Source: Xanthobacter sp. NM-25
Lineage (GTDB): Bacteria > Pseudomonadota > Alphaproteobacteria > Rhizobiales > Xanthobacteraceae
Length of the DNA: 64,000 nt
NCBI RefSeq assembly: GCF_022138605.1
Contig: NZ_JACBFS010000001.1
Location: 1,116,001-1,180,000 of the forward strand
Reading direction: 5' to 3'
This document shows positions 49,362 to 58,347 of the stretch, piece after piece (within the stretch, counting starts at the first letter, position 1; every line of letters starts with the position of its first letter). The notes below the pieces were generated by a model. The model was not told the origin of the DNA. It worked only from the letters and a program-made list of their open reading frames with translations, and did not search any database. The position numbers and the translations under genes were made by a program.

Positions 49362-50645
49362 ATGACGCAGGCGCATTTGGACAAGTTCGGACGGCCCGTC
49401 GTCGTCGTCACCGGCATCGGCCTCATCACCTCCCTGGGCCAGGGCAAGGCCGACAACTGGCGCCGCCTCACCGCCGGCGAATCGGGCATCCACACCATCA
49501 CCCGCTTCCCCATCGAGGGCATGCGCACCACCATCGCCGGCACCGTGGACTTCCTGTTCGACGGCCGGGTGCCCGCCCCCGACCTCTCCGAGAAGCTCGC
49601 CACGCTGGCGGTGGAAGAGGCCATCGCCGAGGCCGGCATCGGCGCCGCCGGGGATTTCCCGGGGCCGCTGTTCGCCGCAGTGCCGCCGGTGGAGCTGGAA
49701 TGGCCGGAGCGCCGCCAGCTGGCCGACGCGGTGGGCCATTACCCCATCGTCTATCACGACCTTCTGGCGGCGGCGGATTCCGGCAAGTTCCGCCCCTGGC
49801 ACGAGCGCTTCCTGTTCGGCTCGGTGGCCGACCGGCTGGCCGACAAGTTCGGCACCCGCGGCCAGCCCATCTCCCTCTCCACCGCCTGCGCCTCGGGCGC
49901 CACCGCCATCCAGCTCGGCGTCGAGGCCATCCGCCGTGGCGAGACCGAGGTGGCGCTGTCGCTCGGCACCGACGGTTCGGTGCATCCCGAAGCCCTCATC
50001 CGCTTCTCGCTCCTGTCGGCGCTCACCACCGCCAACGACAAGCCCGAGGAAGCCGCCCGCCCGTTCGCCAAGAACCGCGACGGCTTCGTGATGGCGGAGG
50101 GCGCCGCCGCCCTGGTGCTGGAAAGCTATGCCCACGCGGTGGCGCGCGGCGCCAAGATCCTCGGCGTGCTGGAAGGCTGCGGCGAGATGGCCGACAATTT
50201 CCACCGCACCCGCTCCAATCCGGACGGCCGGCCCATCATCGGCTGCATGAAGAATGCCTTCGCCGATGCCGGCATCACCGCCGACGACGTGGACTATATC
50301 AACGCCCACGGCACCTCGACCCCCGAGAACGACCGCATGGAATATGTGGGACTCAAGGCGGTGTTCAGCGAGGAGAAGCTGGCGGCCACCCCCATCTCCT
50401 CCAACAAGTCCATGATCGGCCACACGCTGACGGCGGCCGGCGCCATCGAGGCGGTGGTATCGCTGCTCACCATCGCCAATGGCCGCATTCCGCCGACCAT
50501 CAATTACAACATCCCCGATCCGGCCATTCCGCTGGACGTGGTGCCCAACGTCGCCCGCGACGCGACGGTGAAGCGGGTGATCTCCAACTCGTTCGGCTTC
50601 GGTGGCCAGAACGTGTGCCTGGTGCTGACCGGGGAGCCGGCGTGA
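49362..50645 (+). CDS. fabF1XL: beta-ketoacyl-ACP synthase FabF1XL
   Basis: A 427-residue FabF-type condensing enzyme with a complete Cys-His-His triad: STACASGATAIQ (Cys176), NAHGTSTPEND (His316) and NKSMIGHTLTAAGA (His354). It extends acyl-AcpXL with malonyl units toward the C28 chain. The start MTQAHLDKFGR follows a GGGGAG site. An upstream in-frame extension of 80 residues lacks FabF character and spans the terminator hairpin. It probably works with FabF2XL. Confidence 0.95.
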   Translation: MTQAHLDKFGRPVVVVTGIGLITSLGQGKADNWRRLTAGESGIHTITRFPIEGMRTTIAGTVDFLFDGRVPAPDLSEKLATLAVEEAIAEAGIGAAGDFPGPLFAAVPPVELEWPERRQLADAVGHYPIVYHDLLAAADSGKFRPWHERFLFGSVADRLADKFGTRGQPISLSTACASGATAIQLGVEAIRRGETEVALSLGTDGSVHPEALIRFSLLSALTTANDKPEEAARPFAKNRDGFVMAEGAAALVLESYAHAVARGAKILGVLEGCGEMADNFHRTRSNPDGRPIIGCMKNAFADAGITADDVDYINAHGTSTPENDRMEYVGLKAVFSEEKLAATPISSNKSMIGHTLTAAGAIEAVVSLLTIANGRIPPTINYNIPDPAIPLDVVPNVARDATVKRVISNSFGFGGQNVCLVLTGEPA

Positions 50646-50676
50646 GCCGCGCCCCGCACCCGGCGGGAAACCTCAC

Positions 50677-51426
50677 ATGAAGCCCGTGCTGGTCACCGGC
50701 GGCGGGCGGGGCCTCGGCGCCGCCATCGTGCGGCGCCTGGCGGCGGCGGGCTTCGCCGTCACCTTCACCTATCGCTCCGCTCACGCCGAGGCGGAGGCGC
50801 TGATGGCCGAGATCCGCGCTGCGGATCCAGCCGCGCAGATTGCCGCCCGCCCCCTGGACCTTGCCGACCGCGCGGCGGTGGACGCCTTCGCCGAGGAGCT
50901 GGAGGCAGGAGAGGCCTGGTACGGCTTCTGCCACAACGCCGGCGCCTCCTATGACACGCTGGCCGCCATGATCGACCAGGACAAGGCCGAGGCGGTCATG
51001 CAGGTGAACCATTTCGCCTTCGTGCGCCTCGCCCGGGCGCTCATCCGGCCGATGACCCGGGCCCGCGCGGGGCGCATCGTCGCCATCGGCTCGGTGGCGG
51101 CGCTCCAGGCCAATCCCGGCAACGCCGCTTATGCCGCCTCCAAGGCGGCCCTGCTGGCCCATGTGCGGGGCCTGGCGGTGGAGAGCGCCCGGCGCGGCGT
51201 GACGGTGAACTATGTGGCACCCGGCTTCATCGATACCGCCATGCTGGAGAAATATGCCGACTACCGCGCCCGGATGGAGGCGCAGATCCCCGCCGGCCGT
51301 TTCGCGCAGCCGGATGATGTGGCGCAGGTGGTGGCCTTTCTCTTCTCCCCCGGGGCGGGCTATATGACCGGCGCCGTCCTGCCGGTGGATGGGGGCCTCT
51401 CCGCCAGCCTGCCGGCCCATCGCTGA
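50677..51426 (+). CDS. short-chain dehydrogenase, probable 3-oxoacyl-ACP reductase of the lipid A cluster
   Basis: A 249-residue classical SDR. The cofactor site is LVTGGGRGLGAAIVRRL (residues 5-21). The catalytic set is Ser139, Tyr152 and Lys156 (SVAALQANPGNAAYAASKAA). PGFIDTAM and DGGLSASL complete the FabG-like pattern. Between fabF1XL and the ADH gene it most likely reduces 3-oxoacyl-AcpXL. It is not in every published version of the rhizobial cluster that I recall. Confidence 0.9.
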   Translation: MKPVLVTGGGRGLGAAIVRRLAAAGFAVTFTYRSAHAEAEALMAEIRAADPAAQIAARPLDLADRAAVDAFAEELEAGEAWYGFCHNAGASYDTLAAMIDQDKAEAVMQVNHFAFVRLARALIRPMTRARAGRIVAIGSVAALQANPGNAAYAASKAALLAHVRGLAVESARRGVTVNYVAPGFIDTAMLEKYADYRARMEAQIPAGRFAQPDDVAQVVAFLFSPGAGYMTGAVLPVDGGLSASLPAHR

Positions 51427-51458
51427 TCCGAACCCATCAGACAACCGCGAGAATAAGA

Positions 51459-52481
51459 ATGCGCGCCCTCCAGCTCGTCTCCGATCGCAAGCTCGAAATC
51501 GTCGACATGCCCGAGCCCGCCGCCCCCGGCGCCGGAGAGGTGCAGATCCGGGTGAAGGCGCTGGCGCTCAACCATATCGACGTGTGGGGCTGGCGCGGCA
51601 TGGCCTTCGCCAAGCGCAAGATGCCGCTGGTGGTGGGCGCGGAAGCCGCCGGCGAGATCGTCGCCCTGGGCGCCGACGTGCGCGGCCTGAAGGTGGGCCA
51701 GACGGTGGCCATGTATGGCGCCATGACCTGCGGCCACTGCAAGGCCTGCCTCGCCGGCCGCGACAACCTGTGCCAGAACGTGGGCGGCGTGCTGGGCTTC
51801 CACATCGACGGTTTCGCCCGCGACGTGATCAACATGCCCGAGCGGCTGGTGATCCCCGCCCCCGCCGGCGTCTCCTTCGAGGAAGCGGGCTGCGCCGGCA
51901 TCACCTTCTCCACCGTCGAGCACATGCTGTTCGACAATGCCAAGCTTGAAGACGGCGAGACCGTGCTGGTGCACGCGGGCGGCTCGGGCATCGGCTCCGC
52001 CGCCATCCGCCTCGCCAAGGATGTGGGCGCCACGGTCATCACCACCGTGGGCGATGACGAGAAGGCCGAGAAGGCCAAGGCGCTCGGCGCCGATCACGTC
52101 ATCAATTACCGCCGCGACCGGTTCGAGCACGAAGTCCGCAAGATCACCAAGAAGGTGGGCGTGGACGTGGTGTTCGAGCATGTGGGCGCCGACACCTGGA
52201 ACGCCTCTTTGCTCTCCATGAAGCCGGGCGCCCGGCTCGTCACCTGCGGCTCCACCTCGGGCGTCACCGTGCAGATGAACCTGATGCAGCTGTTCCAGCG
52301 CCAGTACAAGATTTTCGGCTCGTTCGGCGCCACCATCAAGAATGTGGCCGACGGCCTCGAGAAGATGGGTCGCGGCATCAAGCCGGTGATCGACACCGTG
52401 GTGCCGCTGGAGAATTTCAACGACGGCCTGGAGCGGCTGGAGAGCCGCAAGGTGTTCGGCAAGATCGTCGTGAAGTTCTGA
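51459..52481 (+). CDS. zinc-type alcohol dehydrogenase-like protein of the lipid A cluster
   Basis: A 340-residue MDR-superfamily oxidoreductase. The structural zinc loop is CGHCKACLAGRDNLC. The Rossmann site is VLVHAGGSGIGSAAIRLAKD. At the catalytic zinc positions it has LNHIDVWGWRGM and VVGAEAAGEI instead of C-x-D and GHE, so the catalytic zinc seems to be lost, as in quinone or enoyl reductases. In the cluster it may act as an enoyl reductase during elongation; this is an inference. It follows the SDR after 32 bases. Confidence 0.9.
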   Translation: MRALQLVSDRKLEIVDMPEPAAPGAGEVQIRVKALALNHIDVWGWRGMAFAKRKMPLVVGAEAAGEIVALGADVRGLKVGQTVAMYGAMTCGHCKACLAGRDNLCQNVGGVLGFHIDGFARDVINMPERLVIPAPAGVSFEEAGCAGITFSTVEHMLFDNAKLEDGETVLVHAGGSGIGSAAIRLAKDVGATVITTVGDDEKAEKAKALGADHVINYRRDRFEHEVRKITKKVGVDVVFEHVGADTWNASLLSMKPGARLVTCGSTSGVTVQMNLMQLFQRQYKIFGSFGATIKNVADGLEKMGRGIKPVIDTVVPLENFNDGLERLESRKVFGKIVVKF

Positions 52482-52503
52482 CGGGCGAGCCCCGAGCCGC
52501 GCC

Positions 52504-53439
52504 GTGCCCCCCTTGAAACAGAAGCTCCGCCGCTGGCGCAACCGCCTGCGGCCGGTGTTCGCGCCGCTGGTCGAGGCCATCGTCGGCGGCTATGTGCGCT
52601 TCTCCATCTGGTGGCTGCGGCTGTGGCCCCTGTGGCTCTCCTCCGGCGGCATGGCCTTCTGGGCGCGCCTTCTCGGCCCCTTCTTCCCGGTGAGCAAGGT
52701 GGCGCGGCGCAATCTCGCCGCCGCCTTCCCGGACAAGAACCGGGCCGAGATCGAAGCCATGGTGCGCGGGGTGTGGGCCAATATGGGCCGGCTCGCCGCC
52801 GATTTCGCCCAGCAGGACCAGCTGTGGGATTACGACCCGGCCCATCCCAATGCCGGCCGCATCGAGGTGAAGGGCGCCGACATCCTCGAACGGCTGCGTG
52901 ACGACGGCCGCCCGGCCCTGTTTTTCACCGCCCACACCGGCAATTGGGAATTGTGCGCGGTGGCGGGGGCCAAGTTCCAGGTGCCGGGTGGCGTGCTCTA
53001 TCGCGCCCCCAACAACAAGAAGGCCGCCGACCTCATCGAGGAGATGCGCGCCGGCAACATGCCCGGCCTCATCCGCGCCAGCCGCAAGGCGGGGGTGATG
53101 ATGGCGCACATGCTGGCGGACGGGCAGCATCTGGGCATGCTGGTGGACCAGTATTGGACCGGCGGGCCGCAGGTGACCTTCTTCGGCCGCCCCTGCGCCA
53201 CCAACCCGACGCTGGCCCGCCTCGCCCGCCAGTTCGATTGCCCGGTGCACGGCATGCGCGTCATCCGCCTGCCCGGTGCCCGGTTCCGGGTGGAGATCAC
53301 CGAAGAGGTGGTGCTGCCCCGCGATGGCGAAGGCCAGATCGACGTGCAGGGTGCCATGCAGGCGGTCACCAGCGTGATCGAGGGCTGGGTCCGCGAATAT
53401 CCCGAGCAATGGCTCTGGCTGCACCGCCGCTGGCGGTAA
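52504..53439 (+). CDS. lpxXL: lipid A very-long-chain acyltransferase LpxXL
   Basis: A 311-residue LpxL-family acyltransferase with a GTG start. An N-terminal amphipathic/hydrophobic region (FSIWWLRLWPLWLSSGGMAF) associates with the inner membrane. The catalytic motif is HTGNWE (His144, Glu149). Other patterns are GVLYRAPNNKKAADLIEEMR, GMLVDQYWTGGPQVTFFGRP and EQWLWLHRRW. It transfers the C28-type acyl group from AcpXL to Kdo2-lipid A. It is the last gene of the cluster and starts 22 bases after the ADH gene. Confidence 0.94.
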   Translation: MPPLKQKLRRWRNRLRPVFAPLVEAIVGGYVRFSIWWLRLWPLWLSSGGMAFWARLLGPFFPVSKVARRNLAAAFPDKNRAEIEAMVRGVWANMGRLAADFAQQDQLWDYDPAHPNAGRIEVKGADILERLRDDGRPALFFTAHTGNWELCAVAGAKFQVPGGVLYRAPNNKKAADLIEEMRAGNMPGLIRASRKAGVMMAHMLADGQHLGMLVDQYWTGGPQVTFFGRPCATNPTLARLARQFDCPVHGMRVIRLPGARFRVEITEEVVLPRDGEGQIDVQGAMQAVTSVIEGWVREYPEQWLWLHRRWR

Positions 53440-53492
53440 GACGGCCCAGGCCCGCCTGAACGCCGCCACGGGTCCTTCCCGGTCCCACCTGC

Positions 53493-53697
53493 CCCTCCCT
53501 CGCCCTCCCCCGCGAGCGGGAGAGGGGATAGCGCGTTGCAGCAGAACAGCCGCGCGGCGACCAGCCCAGCGAAGAAAAGCCCGGCCCTCTCCGCGCCTCT
53601 GCGCCAAAGCCCTCTCCCGCTTGCGGGGGAGGGTTGGGAGGGGGAATGCCACACCAGCCGCCGCGCGACGCCCCCGGACCGCAACACCGCCCGCCTT
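53493..53697. repeat. REP-bounded repeat unit, copy 1
   Basis: About 205 bases. It opens with the palindrome CCCTCCCCCGCGAGCGGGAG, followed by a unique block with GCAGCAGAACAGCCGCGCGG. Next comes the same palindrome in opposite orientation (CCCTCTCCCGC-TTGCGGGGGAGGG-TTGGGAGGGGG), then a tail ending CGCAACACCGCCCGCCTT. Copy 2 lies 241-242 bases downstream. Confidence 0.85.
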
Positions 53698-53734
53698 CCG
53701 CCAACCGGCAGCAAACGCTCCAGCGCCGCCGGCC

Positions 53735-53938
53735 CCCTCCCTCGCACCCCCCCGCAAGCGAGAGAGGGGATAGCGCGGTGCAGCAGAACAGCCGCGCGGC
53801 GACCAGCCCGGGGAAGAAGAGCCCGGCCTTTCCGTGTCCCTGCGCCAAAGCCCTCTCCCGCTTGCGGGGGAGGGTTGGGAGGGGGAATGCCGCACCACCC
53901 GCCACGCGACGACCCCGGACCGCAACACCGCCCGCCTT
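53735..53938. repeat. REP-bounded repeat unit, copy 2
   Basis: About 204 bases, highly similar to copy 1 with scattered substitutions and short indels. It has the same order of inverted palindrome, GCAGCAGAACAGCCGCGCGG block, direct palindrome and CGCAACACCGCCCGCCTT tail. A roughly 37-base spacer separates the two copies. Confidence 0.85.
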
Positions 53939-54049
53939 CGCCCGACCGCCCCGAGGAGCCCGTCGCGCAAGGCCCCCCCATTCTCCCCCTTGCCCGCCGC
54001 GCCCTGATCCGATAAAGCCGCGCTTTCCGTTTTCACGAGGTGGAATGGG

Positions 54050-54532
54050 ATGAGCGCGCCTGACGTGGCGGTCATCATGGGTAGCCAGTCCGATTGGGAC
54101 ACCATGCGTCACGCCGTCGAGACGCTGGCGGCGCTCGGCGTCTCGCACGAGGCGCGGATCGTGTCCGCCCATCGCACGCCCGAGCGGATGTATGACTTCG
54201 CCCGCGGCGCCAAGGCGGCCGGCACCAAGGTCATCATCGCCGGCGCCGGCGGCGCGGCCCATCTGCCGGGCATGGTGGCGGCGCTCACCACCCTGCCGGT
54301 GTTCGGCGTGCCGGTGGAATCCAAGGCCCTGTCCGGCGTCGACAGCCTCTATTCCATCGTCCAGATGCCCGGCGGCGTGCCGGTGGGCACCCTCGCCATC
54401 GGCAAGGCCGGCGCCACCAATGCCGCTTTGCTCGCCGCTGCGGTGCTGGCGCTCAGCGATGCCGCCCTCGCCACCCGGCTGGAGGCCTGGCGGGCCGAAC
54501 GCACGGCGGCCGTCGCGGAGCAGCCGGCCTAG
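54050..54532 (+). CDS. purE: N5-carboxyaminoimidazole ribonucleotide mutase
   Basis: A 160-residue class I PurE of purine synthesis. VAVIMGSQSDWDTMRHAVET, SAHRTPERMYDFARGAKAAG, IAGAGGAAHLPGMVAALTTL and SIVQMPGGVPVGTLAIGKAG are all conserved, including the catalytic His in SAHRTP. It rearranges N5-CAIR to CAIR. Its stop is four bases before the purK start, so the two are cotranscribed. Confidence 0.96.
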   Translation: MSAPDVAVIMGSQSDWDTMRHAVETLAALGVSHEARIVSAHRTPERMYDFARGAKAAGTKVIIAGAGGAAHLPGMVAALTTLPVFGVPVESKALSGVDSLYSIVQMPGGVPVGTLAIGKAGATNAALLAAAVLALSDAALATRLEAWRAERTAAVAEQPA

Positions 54533-54536
54533 GTCC

Positions 54537-55646
54537 ATGCTGCAGCCCGGAGACACCATCGGCATCCTCGGCGGCGGCCAGCTCGGCCGCATGATCGCCC
54601 TCGCCGCAGCCCAGCTCGGCCTGAAGAGCGTCGTGCTCTGTCCCGAGGCGGACAGCCCCGCCTTCCAGGTGTGCGACAGCGTCATCTGCGCCGGCTATGA
54701 GGACGAGGAGGCGCTCGCCCGCCTCGCCGATGCCGTCGAGGTGGTGACCTACGAATTCGAGAACGTGCCGCTGGCCACTGCCGAGTTTCTCACCGGCCGG
54801 GTGCCGCTGCATCCCGGCGCCCGCGCCCTGGCGCTCACCCAGGACCGGCTGGCGGAGAAGACCTTCGTCAACGGCCTCGGCATCGAGACCGCGCCGTTCC
54901 GCGCCGTGGAGGATCTCGCCACCCTCCATGACGCGGTGGCGCAGATCGGCCTGCCGGCGGTGCTGAAGACCCGCCGCTTCGGCTATGACGGCAAGGGCCA
55001 GGTGACGCTCCGGCCCGGCGATGACCTCGCCGCCGCCTGGACCGCCATCGGCGCCCAGCCCGCCATTCTGGAAGGCTTCGTGCCGTTCGAGCGGGAAGTG
55101 TCCGTGGTCGCCGCGCGCCGCGCCGATGACGCCTTCGTCGCCTATGAGGTGACGCAGAACGTCCATCGCGACCACATTCTGCACACCTCCACCGTGCCGG
55201 CCGAAGTGAATGCCGCCACCGCCCGCCAGGCCCATGCCCTGGCCTATGCCATCGCCGGCGCGCTCGATTATGTGGGCGTCTTCGCGGTGGAATTGTTCGT
55301 GGTGGGCCGCGGCAGCGAGGAACGGGTGATCGTCAACGAGATCGCCCCGCGGGTGCACAATTCCGGCCACTGGACCCAGGATGGCGCGGCGACCTCCCAG
55401 TTCGAGCAGCACGTGCGCGCCATTGCCGGCTGGCCGCTGGGGGAGGTGGATCGCCTCGGCCGGGTGCAGATGACCAATCTCATCGGCGAGGACGCGCTCG
55501 CCTGGCATGGCCTGCTCAGCGAGCCCGGTGCCCGCCTGCACCTCTATGGCAAGAGCGAGGTGCGCGCCGGCCGCAAGATGGGCCATGTGAACCGCATCTG
55601 GCCCGACGGCTCCAGCTGCCCGGGTGCCGCCCAAGACGGCTGCTGA
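54537..55646 (+). CDS. purK: N5-carboxyaminoimidazole ribonucleotide synthase
   Basis: A 369-residue ATP-grasp enzyme that makes N5-CAIR from AIR, bicarbonate and ATP. IGILGGGQLGRMIALAAAQL opens the N-terminal domain. ALKTRRFGYDGKGQ-type residues (VLKTRRFGYDGKGQV) and EGFVPFEREVSVVAARRADD form the ATP-grasp site. VNEIAPRVHNSGHWTQDGA is the PurK signature. It follows purE directly. Confidence 0.96.
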   Translation: MLQPGDTIGILGGGQLGRMIALAAAQLGLKSVVLCPEADSPAFQVCDSVICAGYEDEEALARLADAVEVVTYEFENVPLATAEFLTGRVPLHPGARALALTQDRLAEKTFVNGLGIETAPFRAVEDLATLHDAVAQIGLPAVLKTRRFGYDGKGQVTLRPGDDLAAAWTAIGAQPAILEGFVPFEREVSVVAARRADDAFVAYEVTQNVHRDHILHTSTVPAEVNAATARQAHALAYAIAGALDYVGVFAVELFVVGRGSEERVIVNEIAPRVHNSGHWTQDGAATSQFEQHVRAIAGWPLGEVDRLGRVQMTNLIGEDALAWHGLLSEPGARLHLYGKSEVRAGRKMGHVNRIWPDGSSCPGAAQDGC

Positions 55647-55968
55647 CCGCCACCGCGCCGTCACGCCTGGGGGTGCCGCAGCGATTCCCGCGCGGACAGG
55701 CCTTCGGCCGAGCCACGTGGCCTAGCCCCGGGGGGCCGGGTCGAAACATCCTCTTCAGCGGGCGCGGGCGGCGCCGTTATGAGCCGGCACAAGGGTTCGC
55801 GACGCCGCGCCCGGTGGCGAAGACGAGTGGACAACCTTTTTCAGCTCTGATAAGAGAACGCCTCCTTCGGACCCACGGCAGGGACGTCGCTTGGCGTTTT
55901 GCTCCCGGATCCGGACACCCAATTCATGATCGCACCGGATCGGCGCAACAGCTTGAAGAGGCAAACAC
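55647..55968. other. intergenic region before rpsU
   Basis: A 322-base gap between purK and rpsU. No clear promoter, hairpin or repeat was found; the part near rpsU is probably its leader. ORFs here are out-of-frame shadows without coding character. Confidence 0.4.
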
Positions 55969-56196
55969 GTGCAAGTTCTCGTCCGCGACAACAATGTTGA
56001 TCAGGCCCTCAAGGCGCTCAAGAAGAAGATGCAGCGCGAGGGGATCTTCCGCGAGATGAAGCTGCGTGGTCATTACGAGAAGCCGTCGGAGAAGCGCGCC
56101 CGCGAGCAGGCGGAAGCCATCCGCCGCGCCCGCAAGCTGGCCCGCAAGCGCGCCCAGCGCGAAGGCCTGCTGCCGTCCAAGCCCCGCAGCCGCTGA
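55969..56196 (+). CDS. rpsU: 30S ribosomal protein S21
   Basis: A 75-residue S21 with a GTG start. MQVLVRDNNVDQALKALKKK is followed by MQREGIFREMKLRGHYEKPS and a long Arg/Lys-rich C-terminal helix (RRARKLARKRAQREGLLPSK). S21 sits at the 30S platform and supports initiation. The ribosome-binding site GAAGAGG lies before the start. The gene stands alone. Confidence 0.95.
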   Translation: MQVLVRDNNVDQALKALKKKMQREGIFREMKLRGHYEKPSEKRAREQAEAIRRARKLARKRAQREGLLPSKPRSR

Positions 56197-56713
56197 GTTC
56201 TCAGCCGCTGACTTTTTCGGCCGTGGCACCCGCCGGCAGGCATCCGCCCGCCCGGGGCGCCGCGGTTTCGGATCCGCCTTCGGGCCATGCCGACTGTTGA
56301 TCGACCAAGCCGATCCGCGCAGAGCGATCTCAGGCCTCATTTGATCCGCGCAGCCCCCTGCGCGGATTTCGTTTATGGGCCCCACCTCATCCGACCCGCG
56401 ACGCGCCCGCCCGAATGGCAGCAACCTGAAGCGCGCGCACCGCACCCCGGCACCGCCCTCTGCGCGGCATTGAATACCTCCCGGATTCGGCGCACGCACC
56501 CCTGTCTTCGCGTCCATTGTATGGCCGTCCCCATAGATTTTCGTGCGCCCTTCCGCCGGATTGCCTTCCTTCGACAGTTGAGGCAAAGGTCTTGTTGCGG
56601 CGCACCGCTGCCGACAATTCGTAACAGGACGACGCCGCGCCCGCGGCGGGCTGCGTGATCCTCACCCACACCGGTCCACACTGGCGCGATGATGGAAGAG
56701 GACTTCTCTGCCC
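56197..56713. other. rpsU-pgi intergenic region
   Basis: A 517-base gap. CAGCCGCTGA occurs twice around the end of rpsU (56188-56215), and a hairpin lies at 56344-56367. GATCCGCGCAG occurs near 56312 and again in the hairpin. The remaining bases show no ORF or promoter that I can support. Confidence 0.45.
56344..56373 (+). terminator. hairpin, probable rpsU terminator
   Basis: ATCCGCGCAG and CTGCGCGGAT form a perfect 10-bp stem with a CCCC loop, followed by TTCGTTT. It lies 147 bases after rpsU. Confidence 0.7.
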
Positions 56714-58342
56714 ATGAGCGAATTGAAGCCGGTCTGGCGCGCTCTTGCCGCCGCCCACGGCACCACCCAGCAGCCGCTGCGCGCCCTGTGCGCAGACCCC
56801 GCGCGCTTCCCCGCCTTCTCGCGCCGGGCGGATGACCTGCTGCTGGATTTCTCGAAGACCGCCCTCACCGACGACAGCCTGGCGCTGCTGCTGCAGCTGG
56901 CGCAGGCCGCCGATGTCGCCGGCAAGCGCGACGCCATGTTCGCCGGCGACCGCATCAATGCCAGCGAGGGCCGCGCGGTGCTGCATGTGGCCCTGCGGGC
57001 CGCCGGCGACGCGCCCTTCGTCGTGGATGGCGTCGCCGTCGGCGACGACGTGCGCCAGGTGCTGGCCCAGGTGTCGGCCTTCGCCGATTTAGTCCGGCAG
57101 GGCACCGCCCGCGGCGCCACCGGGGCCGCCTTCACCGACGTGGTGAACATCGGCATCGGCGGCTCGGACCTCGGACCGGTGATGGCCACCCTGGCCCTCG
57201 CCCCCTATCACGACGGGCCCCGCTGCCACTTCGTCTCCAATGTGGACAGCGCCCACATCGCCGACACCCTGAAGGGACTCGATCCCGCCACCACCCTGTT
57301 CATCGTCGCCTCGAAGACCTTCACCACCGTCGAGACCATGTGCAACGCCGGCACCGCCCGCGCCTGGATCACCGCCGCCCTCGGCGAGGACGCGGTGGGG
57401 CGGCATTTCGCGGCGGTCTCCACCGCCCTCGACAAGGTGGGGGCGTTCGGCATTCCCCCCGAGCGCACGTTCGGGTTCTGGGATTGGGTGGGCGGGCGCT
57501 ATTCCCTGTGGTCGGCCATCGGCCTGTCGCTGGTGCTGGCCATCGGTCCGGTGCGTTTCGGCGAGCTGCTGGCCGGCGCCGCCGCCATGGATGCCCATTT
57601 CCGCACCACCCCGCTGGCCGACAACCTGCCGGTGCTGCTCGGCCTCATCGGCCTGTGGCATCGCGATGTGTGCGGTTATCCCAGCCGCGCCGTGGTGCCC
57701 TATGACCAGCGCCTGGCGCGCTTTCCCGCCTATCTCCAGCAGCTCGACATGGAGAGCAACGGCAAGAGCGTGACCGTGGACGGATCACCGGTGACGCAGC
57801 CCACCGGCCCCATCGTCTGGGGGGAGCCGGGCACTAACGCCCAGCATGCCTTCTTCCAGCTGCTGCACCAGGGCACGCAGATCGTGCCGGTGGAGTTCCT
57901 CATCGCCGCCGAGAGCCACGAACCGGCCCTCGCCCACCACCATGAGCTGCTGGTGGCCAATTGCCTGGCCCAGTCCGAGGCGCTGATGCGCGGGCGCACC
58001 CTGGCGGAGGCGGCGGACCAGCTCCGGGCCAAGGGCCTGCCCGAGGCCGAGGTGGCCCGGCTCGCCCCGCACCGGGTCTTTCCCGGCGGTCGCCCCTCGG
58101 TCACCTTGGCCTATCGCCGCCTCGACCCCTTCACCCTGGGCCGGCTCATCGCCCTCTATGAGCATCGCGTGTTTGTGGAAGCGGCGGTGTGGAACATCAA
58201 CGCCTTTGACCAATGGGGCGTGGAGCTCGGCAAGGAGCTGGCCACCGCTTTGCTGCCGGCGGTGCGCGAGGGCACCGTCCCGCCGGACGCCTCGTGCTCC
58301 ACCGCCGGCCTCATCACCCACCTGCGGGCGGCGCGCGCTTAG
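56714..58342 (+). CDS. pgi: glucose-6-phosphate isomerase
   Basis: A 542-residue phosphoglucose isomerase linking glucose-6-phosphate and fructose-6-phosphate. Signature regions are VNIGIGGSDLGPVMATLALA, FIVASKTFTTVETMCNA, FGFWDWVGGRYSLWSAIGLS, the substrate loop QQLDMESNGKSVTVDG and GTNAQHAFFQLLHQGT with the catalytic His, and VWNINAFDQWGVELGKELA. The length is normal. A GGAAGAGGA site precedes the ATG. Confidence 0.97.
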   Translation: MSELKPVWRALAAAHGTTQQPLRALCADPARFPAFSRRADDLLLDFSKTALTDDSLALLLQLAQAADVAGKRDAMFAGDRINASEGRAVLHVALRAAGDAPFVVDGVAVGDDVRQVLAQVSAFADLVRQGTARGATGAAFTDVVNIGIGGSDLGPVMATLALAPYHDGPRCHFVSNVDSAHIADTLKGLDPATTLFIVASKTFTTVETMCNAGTARAWITAALGEDAVGRHFAAVSTALDKVGAFGIPPERTFGFWDWVGGRYSLWSAIGLSLVLAIGPVRFGELLAGAAAMDAHFRTTPLADNLPVLLGLIGLWHRDVCGYPSRAVVPYDQRLARFPAYLQQLDMESNGKSVTVDGSPVTQPTGPIVWGEPGTNAQHAFFQLLHQGTQIVPVEFLIAAESHEPALAHHHELLVANCLAQSEALMRGRTLAEAADQLRAKGLPEAEVARLAPHRVFPGGRPSVTLAYRRLDPFTLGRLIALYEHRVFVEAAVWNINAFDQWGVELGKELATALLPAVREGTVPPDASCSTAGLITHLRAARA

Positions 58343-58347
58343 GGCGC

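Larger units (their letters stand above)
53440..54049. other. gene-free region with duplicated REP-bounded element
   Basis: A 610-base stretch between lpxXL and purE. Nearly all of it from 53493 to 53938 is a two-copy repeat. The last 110 bases hold the purE leader. ORFs on both strands are produced by the repeat and do not resemble proteins. Confidence 0.75.

Noticed and set aside
53536..54053. ORFs across the duplicated element before purE
   Set aside because: They arise from the repeat itself, are Pro/Arg/Ala low complexity and occur in several frames.
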